The notes under the pieces: model-generated
What the model was told of the DNA's origin: nothing
The model's database searches: none
What the model saw: only the letters and a program-made list of their open reading frames with translations
DNA from: a virus
Reading direction: 5' to 3' (one strand)
DNA: 56,209 nt
Virus record (IMG/VR): IMGVR_UViG_3300029998_000037
Location: 1-56,209 of that record
Shown here: positions 37,142-45,185 of the stretch, in pieces
How positions within the stretch are numbered: the stretch's first letter is position 1
Layout: every line of letters starts with the position of its first letter
Translations under genes and position numbers: made by a program

Positions 37142-37457
37142 TTTTAATATTGGAGATAAAGTTTTATGTAAGAAAAATTACAAAGTAAAAAATACTAACA
37201 TACTTTTTCTTAAAAATAAAACATATAATATAGAAAAAATCACACACTGGAATAAAGAAAATAACATTACTAATGTTATTATGTATAATATTATTAATTT
37301 GGTATTTCGTGGAAAAGAAACACCACATGAAGGATGGTCATTTATCTCAACTAACGAAATTCACAATTTATATCTTCCAAATTTTGAAGATTATTTTTAT
37401 ACAAAAAAAGAAATTAGAAAAATAAAATTAAATAAAATAGATAATGAAAGAAATTGA
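37128..37457 (+). CDS. Hypothetical SH3-like protein with C-tail
   Basis: A 109-residue protein. F-N-I-G-D-K-V-L-C-K-K-N-Y and T-Y-N-I-E-K-I-T-H-W form the strand pattern of small beta barrels; it ends I-R-K-I-K-L-N-K-I-D. It starts 14 bases before the previous stop and itself overlaps the CYTH gene by 14 bases. Confidence 0.6.
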   Translation: MVKIDFNIGDKVLCKKNYKVKNTNILFLKNKTYNIEKITHWNKENNITNVIMYNIINLVFRGKETPHEGWSFISTNEIHNLYLPNFEDYFYTKKEIRKIKLNKIDNERN

Positions 37458-37917
37458 AAGAAAATTTATAGTTGATAAATATAAACTTATGTCCGAAATT
37501 CGTTCTATTGAAATAGTTGATAAATATCAAATAGAACAAGGCTATTTGTGTAATAATGGAATAACAGTCAGAATAAGAATACAAGATACAACTGGATTTG
37601 TTACAATCAAAGGTAAAACTGAAAATATTTCTAGAGATGAATTTGAATATGAAATACCTATTCAAGATGCTAAGGATCTACTTAAAATGTGTGATAAAAC
37701 AATAATTAAAGAACGGACAGTTATTGAATATGGTAAAAAACATTGGGATGTTGATATTTTCTCTGGTGAAAATAAAGGACTTGTAGTTGCTGAAATTGAA
37801 TTAAAAGAAGAAAATGAATTTTTTTTATCACCATCTTGGCTAATAAAAGAAGTTAGCAATGATTCAAAATATTATAATTGTAATTTAATTAAATTTCCTT
37901 ATAATACTTGGGAATGA
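37444..37917 (+). CDS. CYTH-domain triphosphatase
   Basis: A 157-residue protein starting M-K-E-I-E-R-K-F-I-V, the E-x-E-x-K signature of CYTH triphosphate tunnel enzymes. V-R-I-R-I-Q-D, F-V-T-I-K-G-K and E-F-E-Y-E-I-P supply the tunnel strands, and V-A-E-I-E-L closes the barrel. Members hydrolyse inorganic triphosphate, thiamine triphosphate or RNA 5' triphosphates, or make cAMP. A role at RNA 5' ends would fit the other RNA genes here. ATGA overlap with the next gene. Confidence 0.88.
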   Translation: MKEIERKFIVDKYKLMSEIRSIEIVDKYQIEQGYLCNNGITVRIRIQDTTGFVTIKGKTENISRDEFEYEIPIQDAKDLLKMCDKTIIKERTVIEYGKKHWDVDIFSGENKGLVVAEIELKEENEFFLSPSWLIKEVSNDSKYYNCNLIKFPYNTWE

Positions 37918-38180
37918 TAGTTCCGGTTAATAATGCTAAATATAATTTTATTCAATATAAATCTACACATTTTTATAAATATCATGATGAAGATAATGCA
38001 GTATCTTTAACTATTTTTAAATCTGGATGGAATGATAATTATCATTGTATTGAAGAATGGGGGGAATATGAAGCAACAGAGCATCATTTATATAAATCAG
38101 AAGAAATATTTAAAATATATAGAATTAAATCTTTCTCAAGAAAAGAAAAATTAATTAAAATTAATGAAAGTATTTTGTAA
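37914..38180 (+). CDS. Hypothetical protein with C-tail
   Basis: An 88-residue protein starting at ATG 37914, which overlaps the CYTH stop as ATGA. It holds F-I-Q-Y-K-S-T-H-F-Y-K-Y-H-D-E-D and ends F-S-R-K-E-K-L-I-K-I-N-E, the common tail. Its end overlaps the next gene by 17 bases. No family is known. Confidence 0.62.
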   Translation: MIVPVNNAKYNFIQYKSTHFYKYHDEDNAVSLTIFKSGWNDNYHCIEEWGEYEATEHHLYKSEEIFKIYRIKSFSRKEKLIKINESIL

Positions 38181-38442
38181 AAAAACATATTTTGGATTTA
38201 TCGAAGGTAAATTATATGAAGTTATTAGAATAAGCTCTGTGTTTGAGCCAAATGACTTTATAACAATAAATGATAATGAAGATATACCTTTTAGTGATTA
38301 TAGGTTTAGACTAAATAAATCAACTGAATATGTAGAAGGATATATCGGAGAAAATGAAATATATTTCCATGATTATTTTATTAATATTAAAGAAGAAAGA
38401 AAATTAAAATTAGAAAATATATTAAAAGTAACTGGAGTGTAA
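38164..38442 (+). CDS. Hypothetical SH3-like protein
   Basis: A 92-residue protein with F-G-F-I-E-G-K-L-Y-E-V-I-R-I and F-I-T-I-N-D-N-E-D-I-P, then a C-terminal helix E-E-R-K-L-K-L-E-N-I-L-K-V. Barrel plus helix, like the proteins at 4773, 20877 and 37128. It ends the operon. Confidence 0.6.
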   Translation: MKVFCKKTYFGFIEGKLYEVIRISSVFEPNDFITINDNEDIPFSDYRFRLNKSTEYVEGYIGENEIYFHDYFINIKEERKLKLENILKVTGV

Positions 38443-38508
38443 CCAAATTGTAACCAAAACTTAACTGATTTTCAAGTATATTTTATGTATTTCCCATATA
38501 TATAATAT

Positions 38509-39198
38509 ATGATTTTGTCCATTGTAATTCCAGTAAAAAATGAAGAAAATAATATAGTAAGTCTATTAGATTGTTTAAAACAACAATCTTTTCAAGATTT
38601 TGATATAATTATAGCAGATGCAGATTCTACTGATTTTACTATACTTAATATTTTATCACACAAAATATCACACAAAATAAAAATAGTTAAAGGTGGTTTG
38701 CCTGGAGTTGGCAGAAATAATGGTGCAAAAAAAAGTAAATCTAAATTTATACTATTTATAGATGCTGATATAACTATAAAGGATAATAATTTATTACAAA
38801 AATCAATAACCCTAATAAATAATAATAATTTAGATTTAATAACTACTAACATATCATGTAGAAATAATAAAATAGCAAATCTCATTTATATTATTAATAA
38901 TAAATTTCAATTTTTATCAAAATTTGACAAACCATTTGCAACTGGTATGTACTTTTTTATTAGAAAAAGTAAATTTGATGAATTGGAAGGATTTAATAAA
39001 TATGATCAATACGCTGAGGATTACAATTTAAGCAGGAAAATAAATAAAAAAAAGTTTAATATAGTAAATTCATTTGTGTATTCTGATGATAGAAGATTTA
39101 AAAAAATAGGATATTTTGGTGTTATAAAATTATTTTATAAGACACTAGTAAATAAAAATAATGAGAATTATTATAAAGAAAAAATAAATTATTTTTAA
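38509..39198 (+). CDS. Family 2 glycosyltransferase
   Basis: A 229-residue protein. L-S-I-V-I-P-V-K-N-E-E-N-N-I is the GT-A nucleotide-sugar start; I-A-D-A-D-S-T-D and F-I-D-A-D-I-T (D-x-D) follow, and F-A-T-G-M-Y-F-F-I-R with F-D-E-L-E-G-F near the acceptor side. It transfers a sugar onto a lipid or glycan at the inner face of the membrane; it lacks obvious membrane helices. Its stop touches the LpxH-like gene start. Confidence 0.85.
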   Translation: MILSIVIPVKNEENNIVSLLDCLKQQSFQDFDIIIADADSTDFTILNILSHKISHKIKIVKGGLPGVGRNNGAKKSKSKFILFIDADITIKDNNLLQKSITLINNNNLDLITTNISCRNNKIANLIYIINNKFQFLSKFDKPFATGMYFFIRKSKFDELEGFNKYDQYAEDYNLSRKINKKKFNIVNSFVYSDDRRFKKIGYFGVIKLFYKTLVNKNNENYYKEKINYF

Positions 39199-39932
39199 TG
39201 AAACAAGAAAAAATAAAAATAAAATCACTATTTATAAGTGATTTACATTTAGGAAATAAAAACTCTCAGGCAGATAAAATATTAGAAGTATTTAAAAAAT
39301 ATGAATTTAAAAATCTTTTTTTAATAGGTGATATTATAGATATGACCTATATGAAAAGGAAAAAATTTAGTTGGAATGAAACGCACTTAGAAGTTATACA
39401 AAAAATTTTAAAATATTCTAAAGATGTTAATATATATTATATAATTGGTAATCATGATATGTATATAAGAAATATAATAGACAGTACTAACATTTATCTT
39501 GGCAATATATTAATTTGTGATGACTATATATATGAAACTGAAACTGAAAAAATATACATAACTCATGGTGATCAATTTGATGGATTTATTAGAATGCATA
39601 CATTTATATATTGGTTAGGTGATACCGCATATGAATTATCAATAAAAATAAATAAAGTATATAATTTTTTTAGAAAAATATTTGGACTTAATTATTGGAG
39701 TCTTTCATCCTATCTAAAATCAAAAGTTAAAAATGCTATTAAATATATTAATGAATATGAAAAAATTTCTAAACTAAAACTTAAAGAAGTAAATTGCAAT
39801 TCTATATTAATGGGGCATACACATTCACCTAAAATAATAAAACATGAATATTATAACACTGGTGATTTTATTGAAAACTGTAGTTATATAATAGAAGATT
39901 ATAATGGTAATTTAAAATTAAATTATATATAG
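39198..39932 (+). CDS. LpxH-like UDP-diacylglucosamine phosphatase
   Basis: A 244-residue metallophosphoesterase: F-I-S-D-L-H-L-G-N (near 14), I-G-D-I-I-D, I-G-N-H-D-M, Y-I-T-H-G-D-Q-F-D and M-G-H-T-H-S-P. H-G-D-Q-F-D and the Y-L-x-S-x-V-K-x-A-I helical insertion resemble LpxH/LpxH2, which cleave UDP-2,3-diacylglucosamine in lipid A synthesis. It could instead act on another lipid-linked diphosphate. Directly behind a glycosyltransferase, so envelope modification is likely. Confidence 0.78.
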   Translation: MKQEKIKIKSLFISDLHLGNKNSQADKILEVFKKYEFKNLFLIGDIIDMTYMKRKKFSWNETHLEVIQKILKYSKDVNIYYIIGNHDMYIRNIIDSTNIYLGNILICDDYIYETETEKIYITHGDQFDGFIRMHTFIYWLGDTAYELSIKINKVYNFFRKIFGLNYWSLSSYLKSKVKNAIKYINEYEKISKLKLKEVNCNSILMGHTHSPKIIKHEYYNTGDFIENCSYIIEDYNGNLKLNYI

Positions 39933-39945
39933 TTTTTTATTATAT

Positions 39946-40140
39946 TTAAGGCTTTCCTTTAAATGAAATAACATCTTTTGTGTGATTAGGCGGCATCATA
40001 ACTGGCTCAATTTCACCAATTTTTTTTCTTTTTTTCTTTCTTTCTTCATTTTTATATGATGGATGCTCTCTTGTAGGTGCAACAAATTCTATTGGATTAA
40101 TCTCAGGAAATAAATTTTCAAATGTTTTTAAGTGTTTCAT
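39946..40140 (-). CDS. Short head-peptide protein (M-K-H-L-K-T-F-E-N)
   Basis: A 64-residue protein. After the head peptide it contains P-E-I-N-P-I-E-F-V-A-P-T, a very basic E-E-R-K-K-K-R-K-K and ends S-F-K-G-K-P without K-Y-N-I. It is the last gene of its cluster, so nothing follows that would need the linked start element. Possibly a DNA-associated internal peptide. Confidence 0.62.
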   Translation of the reverse strand: MKHLKTFENLFPEINPIEFVAPTREHPSYKNEERKKKRKKIGEIEPVMMPPNHTKDVISFKGKP

Positions 40141-40143
40141 ATT

Positions 40144-40434
40144 CTATATATTATATTTTAATGCATTTAATTCTAATTCTGTTAATAATCGTAAATTTTT
40201 TAATAAAATCCAATGATGATTATTTGTTTCAAGTGACTTTACCCAGACTTGCAAAGTTGGTTCAGAAATTGAATCTATTCTAAAAATCTCATCATAATCA
40301 TCCAAATTAAACTTAATATTAGCATTAAATTTAACATATTTACCTTCTTTAAAATCTTTATATTTATTTTTGAAAATAGATAAGTTATCTTTTTTTATGG
40401 AATACACATTTTCAAATTTTTTTATATGTTTCAT
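40144..40434 (-). CDS. Head-peptide protein, SH3-like (M-K-H-I-K-K-F-E start, K-Y-N-I end)
   Basis: A 96-residue protein with E-G-K-Y-V-K-F-N-A-N and W-I-L-L-K-N-L-R-L-L-T-E-L-E between the shared ends. The pattern matches 27595 and 40438: barrel, a [RK]-x-L-R-L element and a short helix. Stop and next start are separated by GAAT. Confidence 0.65.
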   Translation of the reverse strand: MKHIKKFENVYSIKKDNLSIFKNKYKDFKEGKYVKFNANIKFNLDDYDEIFRIDSISEPTLQVWVKSLETNNHHWILLKNLRLLTELELNALKYNI

Positions 40435-40437
40435 ATT

Positions 40438-40743
40438 TTATAAATTATATTTATCAACATCAAATTCAAGGGTCGTCTTAAATCTTGTTGACTCCCAACC
40501 CTTTGTAATTTCATTAGTTTCTAAATTTACAACATCAACTCTCATATAATCTTTTTTTAAAAATTTATCTTCTGGCAATTTATATATTTTTAGAACTTTG
40601 TATTTATCACCTTTATCTATTGCGAAATATTTACCTGTCGGATTGTATTTATCATCAGAACAAATCACAATATCACCTTCTTCATAATCTAATGCTTGCC
40701 CTGTTTCAGTTGAAAAAAATTCAAATGTTTTTATATATCTCAT
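40438..40743 (-). CDS. Head-peptide protein, SH3-like (M-R-Y-I-K-T-F-E start, K-Y-N-L end)
   Basis: A 101-residue protein. Y-E-E-G-D-I-V-I-C-S-D-D and Y-K-V-L-K-I-Y form the first strands; W-E-S-T-R-F-K-T precedes D-V-D-K-Y-N-L. Same architecture as its downstream neighbour. Confidence 0.65.
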   Translation of the reverse strand: MRYIKTFEFFSTETGQALDYEEGDIVICSDDKYNPTGKYFAIDKGDKYKVLKIYKLPEDKFLKKDYMRVDVVNLETNEITKGWESTRFKTTLEFDVDKYNL

Positions 40744-40746
40744 ATT

Positions 40747-41010
40747 TTATACATTATATTTTTTAGAATTTATTATCATTTCTACATCTTCTATATTTTC
40801 TGATAAAGACCAGTTAAGATTCTCCCAATCATCATCTTCAATATAATTAGACGTTATATTATATCCTAATTTTTTTAATACCTCATCCCAACGAATAGAA
40901 TGTCCTTGATATAATAATTTACCATTATAATAAACTCCTTCCCAATCATCACCTCTCATAATGATAAGTTTTTTATCATCTATATTTTCAAATAATTTTA
41001 TATGTTTCAT
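40747..41010 (-). CDS. Head-peptide protein (M-K-H-I-K-L-F-E start, K-Y-N-V end)
   Basis: An 87-residue acidic protein: L-I-I-M-R-G-D-D-W-E-G-V-Y-Y-N-G, then W-D-E-V-L-K-K-L-G-Y and an acidic D-D-W-E-N-L-N-W segment. It starts inside the 3' end of the upstream gene (23-base overlap), which still preserves the AATATATGAAA element out of frame. Confidence 0.65.
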   Translation of the reverse strand: MKHIKLFENIDDKKLIIMRGDDWEGVYYNGKLLYQGHSIRWDEVLKKLGYNITSNYIEDDDWENLNWSLSENIEDVEMIINSKKYNV

Positions 41011-41476
41011 ATATTATATTTTTTAATTGTAATTTTTGTTTAAAATCTTCTATTGATATTTTATTTATTATATTATCAACATTATCAACAACTTCAAAAT
41101 TTACCTGAAAAAACATATTATCTTCACTATGTAATTTTAATCCTTTTATAGTTTTAAAATATTCAGGAATAAAATTTGCTAAATCATCATTTGTACTTCC
41201 AATTCTTTCTGTAATTGATAAAAATATTAATGAATTAGAAAACTCACCATTAATATCAAAGCAATTATGTCCAGGATGTCCACGGTCTAAATGACTAAAT
41301 AAACCTATTTTATTACTAAAAAAATTATTAACATATTCAAATTCATCATATTTTGGCAAATGATAATATCCTAATTCTTTAAACATTTCTACTAAATGAC
41401 TTAATAACTTTTTAAGATCATCTAATCTTGGATTTGGATTTGTAGCAAATATTTCAAATTTTTTTAAATATTTCAT
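40988..41476 (-). CDS. Head-peptide protein (M-K-Y-L-K-K-F-E start, K-I-I end)
   Basis: A 162-residue protein. L-D-D-L-K-K-L-L-S-H-L-V-E-M-F-K helix, then R-G-H-P-G-H-N-C-F-D-I-N-G, a His-rich loop. It does not end in K-Y-N-I, but the bases AAAAATATAATATATG still sit near its end in another frame, ahead of the next ATG. Important for judging why the motif is conserved. Confidence 0.65.
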   Translation of the reverse strand: MKYLKKFEIFATNPNPRLDDLKKLLSHLVEMFKELGYYHLPKYDEFEYVNNFFSNKIGLFSHLDRGHPGHNCFDINGEFSNSLIFLSITERIGSTNDDLANFIPEYFKTIKGLKLHSEDNMFFQVNFEVVDNVDNIINKISIEDFKQKLQLKNIIYETYKII

Positions 41477-41928
41477 ATATTATATTTATTTGTATTTGAA
41501 TATAAATCAACAATATTTTCTATTTCTGTTGGTTCTCCATATATCTTAACTGGTTTAGTAAAATCAACATCAATAAACTTATTTTTTTCATCTAATATTA
41601 TTGAATAAGTAATTTTTTTAAAAAAAACCGAATAAAAAAATTTAACATATGTAACTTTACCATCATATAAATCACCATTTAAACCAACAAATACAACTTT
41701 TCTATTTTTTATAAGTATATCTTGAATTAATTTCTCAACTGTATCATCTAATGGAACTGTTAACCAGTTAGGTACTAACTTGTCTAAATTTTTAAAAAAA
41801 TCAGTAGACCTAAAATTGTTATCTCTTTCATTATGAAATATTTTTTTGAAATCATTATAAAATTTAATAGCATCAAACTCATAATAAGTGGTCTTATTAA
41901 AATTTTCATATTTTTTTAAATACTTCAT
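41473..41928 (-). CDS. Head-peptide protein (M-K-Y-L-K-K-Y-E start, K-Y-N-I end)
   Basis: A 151-residue protein. V-E-K-L-I-Q-D-I-L-I-K-N-R-K-V-V-F and G-K-V-T-Y-V-K-F-F-Y align with the paralogues at 16620, 17126 and 18694. It is the first gene of the cluster's tagged set and lies three bases from the Nudix gene. Confidence 0.68.
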   Translation of the reverse strand: MKYLKKYENFNKTTYYEFDAIKFYNDFKKIFHNERDNNFRSTDFFKNLDKLVPNWLTVPLDDTVEKLIQDILIKNRKVVFVGLNGDLYDGKVTYVKFFYSVFFKKITYSIILDEKNKFIDVDFTKPVKIYGEPTEIENIVDLYSNTNKYNI

Positions 41929-41930
41929 TA

Positions 41931-42536
41931 TTAGTTATAATATTCATTATCATTTTTTGTGGCAATTCTATTTATTAATTTTGTAATTAAATATTTACTA
42001 ATCAAATCGTTATTAACTATACTATTAATATCGCCTATTGAAACTCTAATACATTTTGATAATTTTTCTATTTTAGAACCATCGGTAGGAGGCTTAATTT
42101 GACGATAAGTATTAACTGGTAATTCTAATAAGCAAATCCAAACTTGACTTGTGCTATATTTATCTAGAAAATATGGGCCTTCAATTTCAAATTGAAATAA
42201 ATTGTTTATAAGTACTCCACCTTCTTCATATAATTCTCTTCTAATAGATTTTTCTGGAGTTTCACCTTCTTCCATTGTTCCAGTGATCATAGTTAAATAA
42301 TTTGTAATTCTTTTAAGATTAGATTTATCTATATTTTTATATTGATAGGCAGGAAGATATTCTAATCTCATTAAAAATGTTGCTTCGTCTCTAAAATATG
42401 GTAATATTGCAATCTTATCTTTAACTTGTAGAATTTCTGTTTCTTTATATTTAATAACATCTAAAAATTTTCCATTAAATAAAATCTCTTCATCAGGTAT
42501 AATTGGTTTATCTTCTATTTGCGTAAATTTTTCCAT
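41931..42536 (-). CDS. Nudix hydrolase (ADP-sugar pyrophosphatase-like)
   Basis: A 201-residue protein from ATG 42536; an upstream in-frame start at 42578 would add a Cys- and Phe-rich stretch and is less likely. The Nudix box reads G-T-M-E-E-G-E-T-P, then S-I-R-R-E-L-Y-E-E-G-G-V, complete. Y-F-R-D-E-A-T-F-L-M-R-L-E-Y-L-P-A before the box fits the ADP-ribose/ADP-sugar pyrophosphatase branch. Function may be to limit ADP-ribose-based host defence, by inference only. Confidence 0.85.
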   Translation of the reverse strand: MEKFTQIEDKPIIPDEEILFNGKFLDVIKYKETEILQVKDKIAILPYFRDEATFLMRLEYLPAYQYKNIDKSNLKRITNYLTMITGTMEEGETPEKSIRRELYEEGGVLINNLFQFEIEGPYFLDKYSTSQVWICLLELPVNTYRQIKPPTDGSKIEKLSKCIRVSIGDINSIVNNDLISKYLITKLINRIATKNDNEYYN

Positions 42537-42612
42537 TGTCGCACTTTTTTCTTTATATATTAAAAAACAAAAACACATTTTTAGTATATGTTATTAAAAA
42601 TAATTCTAAATA

Positions 42613-42999
42613 ATGATTCAAGCTGGAACAGGACCATTTAAAACTTACAAATTAAATGAAGAAATAAAAATAGATTGTACATATACTAGTAACACATATT
42701 CTGGTGTATATATATCAAGTGTAAAAAGAGTAGTTGATGATGAACATATTTTTATAGATAACGCTATTGAAATATGCAATAAAATTACATATAATGAACC
42801 ATATCAACTCATAAAAAAATATCAAGAAGAATACCCAACAGTATTAAAAACTAGATTATGCATAGCATCATTGACTACTATGAATATGAAAATATTAGGC
42901 ATTATATGGTTTGATGATGGTAATATTGATATTTATAAATCTTTAGAAAATATTATAAATGATATTGATTGGACAATAGCTAGAGATTTTGAATATTAA
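42613..42999 (+). CDS. Hypothetical protein, 128 residues
   Basis: Alpha-beta composition without recognised motif: G-T-G-P-F-K-T-Y near the start, I-L-G-I-I-W-F-D-D-G-N-I-D-I-Y near the end. First gene of the plus-strand run to 45.7 kb, after a divergent gap that shows no clear TAnnTTTG box. Confidence 0.6.
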   Translation: MIQAGTGPFKTYKLNEEIKIDCTYTSNTYSGVYISSVKRVVDDEHIFIDNAIEICNKITYNEPYQLIKKYQEEYPTVLKTRLCIASLTTMNMKILGIIWFDDGNIDIYKSLENIINDIDWTIARDFEY

Positions 43000-43018
43000 A
43001 AAAAAAAAATAAATAATC

Positions 43019-43846
43019 ATGCAAAAAATAAAAGCAGAACTTTTTGATAATAAATTTTATATAGTAAAAGGAGTTAATAAACATAAAATAAATGTGAAAT
43101 TTATTGATCTTCAAAGAAGTTCATTTTCAATTTCACCGCAAATATTTTCAAAAAATATTAATTTACATAATTTGGACATTATTATTGAAGAAAACGTATT
43201 ATTAGATAGAACAAATGATATACAAAAAACATATTTTTTATATAATTATATTAAAAATGAAATAAATAAGGCATATTTTAAAATAATAACAGAATTAGGT
43301 GAAAAAAATAGAATAAATGCACCTATGAATAAATTAGATATTATTAATATACAAAATATAAACGACGATTCATCATCAATTTCAAAAAAAGTATATTCTA
43401 AACTTATATCAGCAAGTAACTATATTGCGTCTGAAGGTAGACTAGGTCCAGCGCAATGGTTAGTATCAAATAATAATACATATAAATATATTCTAAATTA
43501 TTTATTAGATATGAATTTATCATATGACACCAATGATAATCTTTTAATTGGTAATATTCCATATATTATTGATGATTTAATTGATGATGATATAATTTTA
43601 ATTGGTCGTAAAAATAATATAGATCAACCTGGAGTAATTTGTACTATTTTAACTGATGAAAATGATAATATAATAACACAAGAATATTCTAATATAAGTT
43701 TTTATCAAAAAACCTTATCTATATTTTTTTCTGTTGATGATATAGGAATAAATCAAAAACATCAATTTTTAAAAATAAATACTAGAAGTATAGGATATTA
43801 TAGAGCTAAAAAACTTCAAAGAATAAAAGAATTATATGGAGAATGA
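43019..43846 (+). CDS. Hypothetical protein, possibly virion-related (275 residues)
   Basis: Residues 115-235 contain A-S-E-G-R-L-G-P-A-Q-W-L-V-S, then I-L-I-G-R-K-N-N-I-D-Q-P-G-V. These phrases vaguely recall T4-type capsid or vertex proteins, but the similarity is weak and unverified. It ends Y-R-A-K-K-L-Q-R-I-K-E-L, a C-tail variant. The start of the next small gene overlaps its stop (ATGA). Confidence 0.55.
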   Translation: MQKIKAELFDNKFYIVKGVNKHKINVKFIDLQRSSFSISPQIFSKNINLHNLDIIIEENVLLDRTNDIQKTYFLYNYIKNEINKAYFKIITELGEKNRINAPMNKLDIINIQNINDDSSSISKKVYSKLISASNYIASEGRLGPAQWLVSNNNTYKYILNYLLDMNLSYDTNDNLLIGNIPYIIDDLIDDDIILIGRKNNIDQPGVICTILTDENDNIITQEYSNISFYQKTLSIFFSVDDIGINQKHQFLKINTRSIGYYRAKKLQRIKELYGE

Positions 43847-43968
43847 AAATAAAATTTATATTCAAATGGTATGATTTTTGGATTGGGATTTTCTATGATA
43901 AGCAAAAAAATTGGATATCCAATTTTTCAATTCCAATGTTTGGATTAATTATAAAAATAAAAAAATAA
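43843..43968 (+). CDS. Small F-K-W-Y-D-F-W-I-G protein
   Basis: A 41-residue protein beginning M-K-I-K-F-I-F-K-W-Y-D-F-W-I-G and ending I-P-M-F-G-L-I-I-K-I-K-K. I recognise this as a conserved tiny phage protein (sometimes longer), function unknown. ATGA overlap upstream; the glycosyltransferase starts three bases after it. Confidence 0.7.
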   Translation: MKIKFIFKWYDFWIGIFYDKQKNWISNFSIPMFGLIIKIKK

Positions 43969-43970
43969 AA

Positions 43971-45185
43971 ATGAATGATTTTTTTATACAAGGGCATACA
44001 AGTTTTATTGGTCAAACAGGTTATAATGCACACGCTAGAGATTTCTTTACCGCATTAAGTTATAAAACACCATTAAAAATTAGAAATTTTACAGTAGGAA
44101 AAACTTGGAATGGACTAGGATCAATTAACTCAAATGGTAGATATAATGATCCTCACTCAAAAGAAACATATATTACTGATTATCAGAGAAAACTAATAAA
44201 TATACAAACTTTATATTGTAATCAAGGATCAAAAAATAGTTATGGATCTGGATTATGTGATTATGAAGTTAATGAAGAAGCAAAATATTCAAATTTATCA
44301 AAAATAGATTTACTTTTAAGTGAAACTAATCACCATTATTATTATTGCCTTGATAAATATACTGGATTTAAAATAGCATATAATGTTTGGGAATCAACAA
44401 AATATGATAACACTTTCTTTGAAATACTTAAAAAATTTGATCAATTTTGGTGTCCATCAAAATGGCAAAAACAATGTGCTATAGAACAAGGTTATCCAAC
44501 AGATAAAATTTTTATTGTTCCTGAAGCTGTTGATGATTCTATATTTAATCCAGATTTTTTTAATTATAATTTAGATATGTATAAAGATAATAGATTCAAA
44601 TTTGTATTATTTGGAAGATGGGAATATAGAAAAGCCACAACAGAAATTATTTCAACATTTCTAAAAACATTCAAGCCAGAAGAACCAGTTGATTTAATAT
44701 TAGCAGTAGATAATGCTGATTATAGTAATGATGGTTTAAAAACAACAGAAGAAAGATTAAATCATTATAATTTTAAAGATAATAGATTAAAAATTTTACA
44801 TTTTGTAAATAGACAAGATTATGTTAATTATTTAAAAAATGGTCATGTATTTTTATCTTGTTCAAGATCAGAAGGCTGGAATCTTCCATTGTGTGAATCT
44901 ATGGCTTGTGGCACACCATCAATATATTCTAACTGTAGTGCTCAATTAGAATTTGCAAAAGGAAAAGGTCATCCAATTAAAATATTAGATGAAAAACCTA
45001 TACCAAATGGTGTAGGAAATTATTATGAACCAGATTTTGATGATTTGTCTAAAGTGATGAGAGATGTTTATGTTAATTATTGGAAATATAAAAAGAAAGC
45101 TTTAGAAGATTCAGAATTAATTAGAACTGAATTTTCTTGGAAGAATTCTGCTAATAAAGCACTTGAAATAATAAAAAATATCTAA
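43971..45185 (+). CDS. Family 4-type glycosyltransferase
   Basis: A 404-residue GT-B enzyme from ATG 43971; the frame is open for 20 codons upstream but that overlaps the small gene. The C-terminal half has F-V-L-F-G-R-W-E-Y-R-K, then H-V-F-L-S-C-S-R-S-E-G-W-N-L-P-L-C-E-S-M-A-C-G-T-P, the E-x7-E donor motif of GT4. It likely adds a sugar from a nucleotide donor to a phage or host glycan. Confidence 0.87.
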   Translation: MNDFFIQGHTSFIGQTGYNAHARDFFTALSYKTPLKIRNFTVGKTWNGLGSINSNGRYNDPHSKETYITDYQRKLINIQTLYCNQGSKNSYGSGLCDYEVNEEAKYSNLSKIDLLLSETNHHYYYCLDKYTGFKIAYNVWESTKYDNTFFEILKKFDQFWCPSKWQKQCAIEQGYPTDKIFIVPEAVDDSIFNPDFFNYNLDMYKDNRFKFVLFGRWEYRKATTEIISTFLKTFKPEEPVDLILAVDNADYSNDGLKTTEERLNHYNFKDNRLKILHFVNRQDYVNYLKNGHVFLSCSRSEGWNLPLCESMACGTPSIYSNCSAQLEFAKGKGHPIKILDEKPIPNGVGNYYEPDFDDLSKVMRDVYVNYWKYKKKALEDSELIRTEFSWKNSANKALEIIKNI

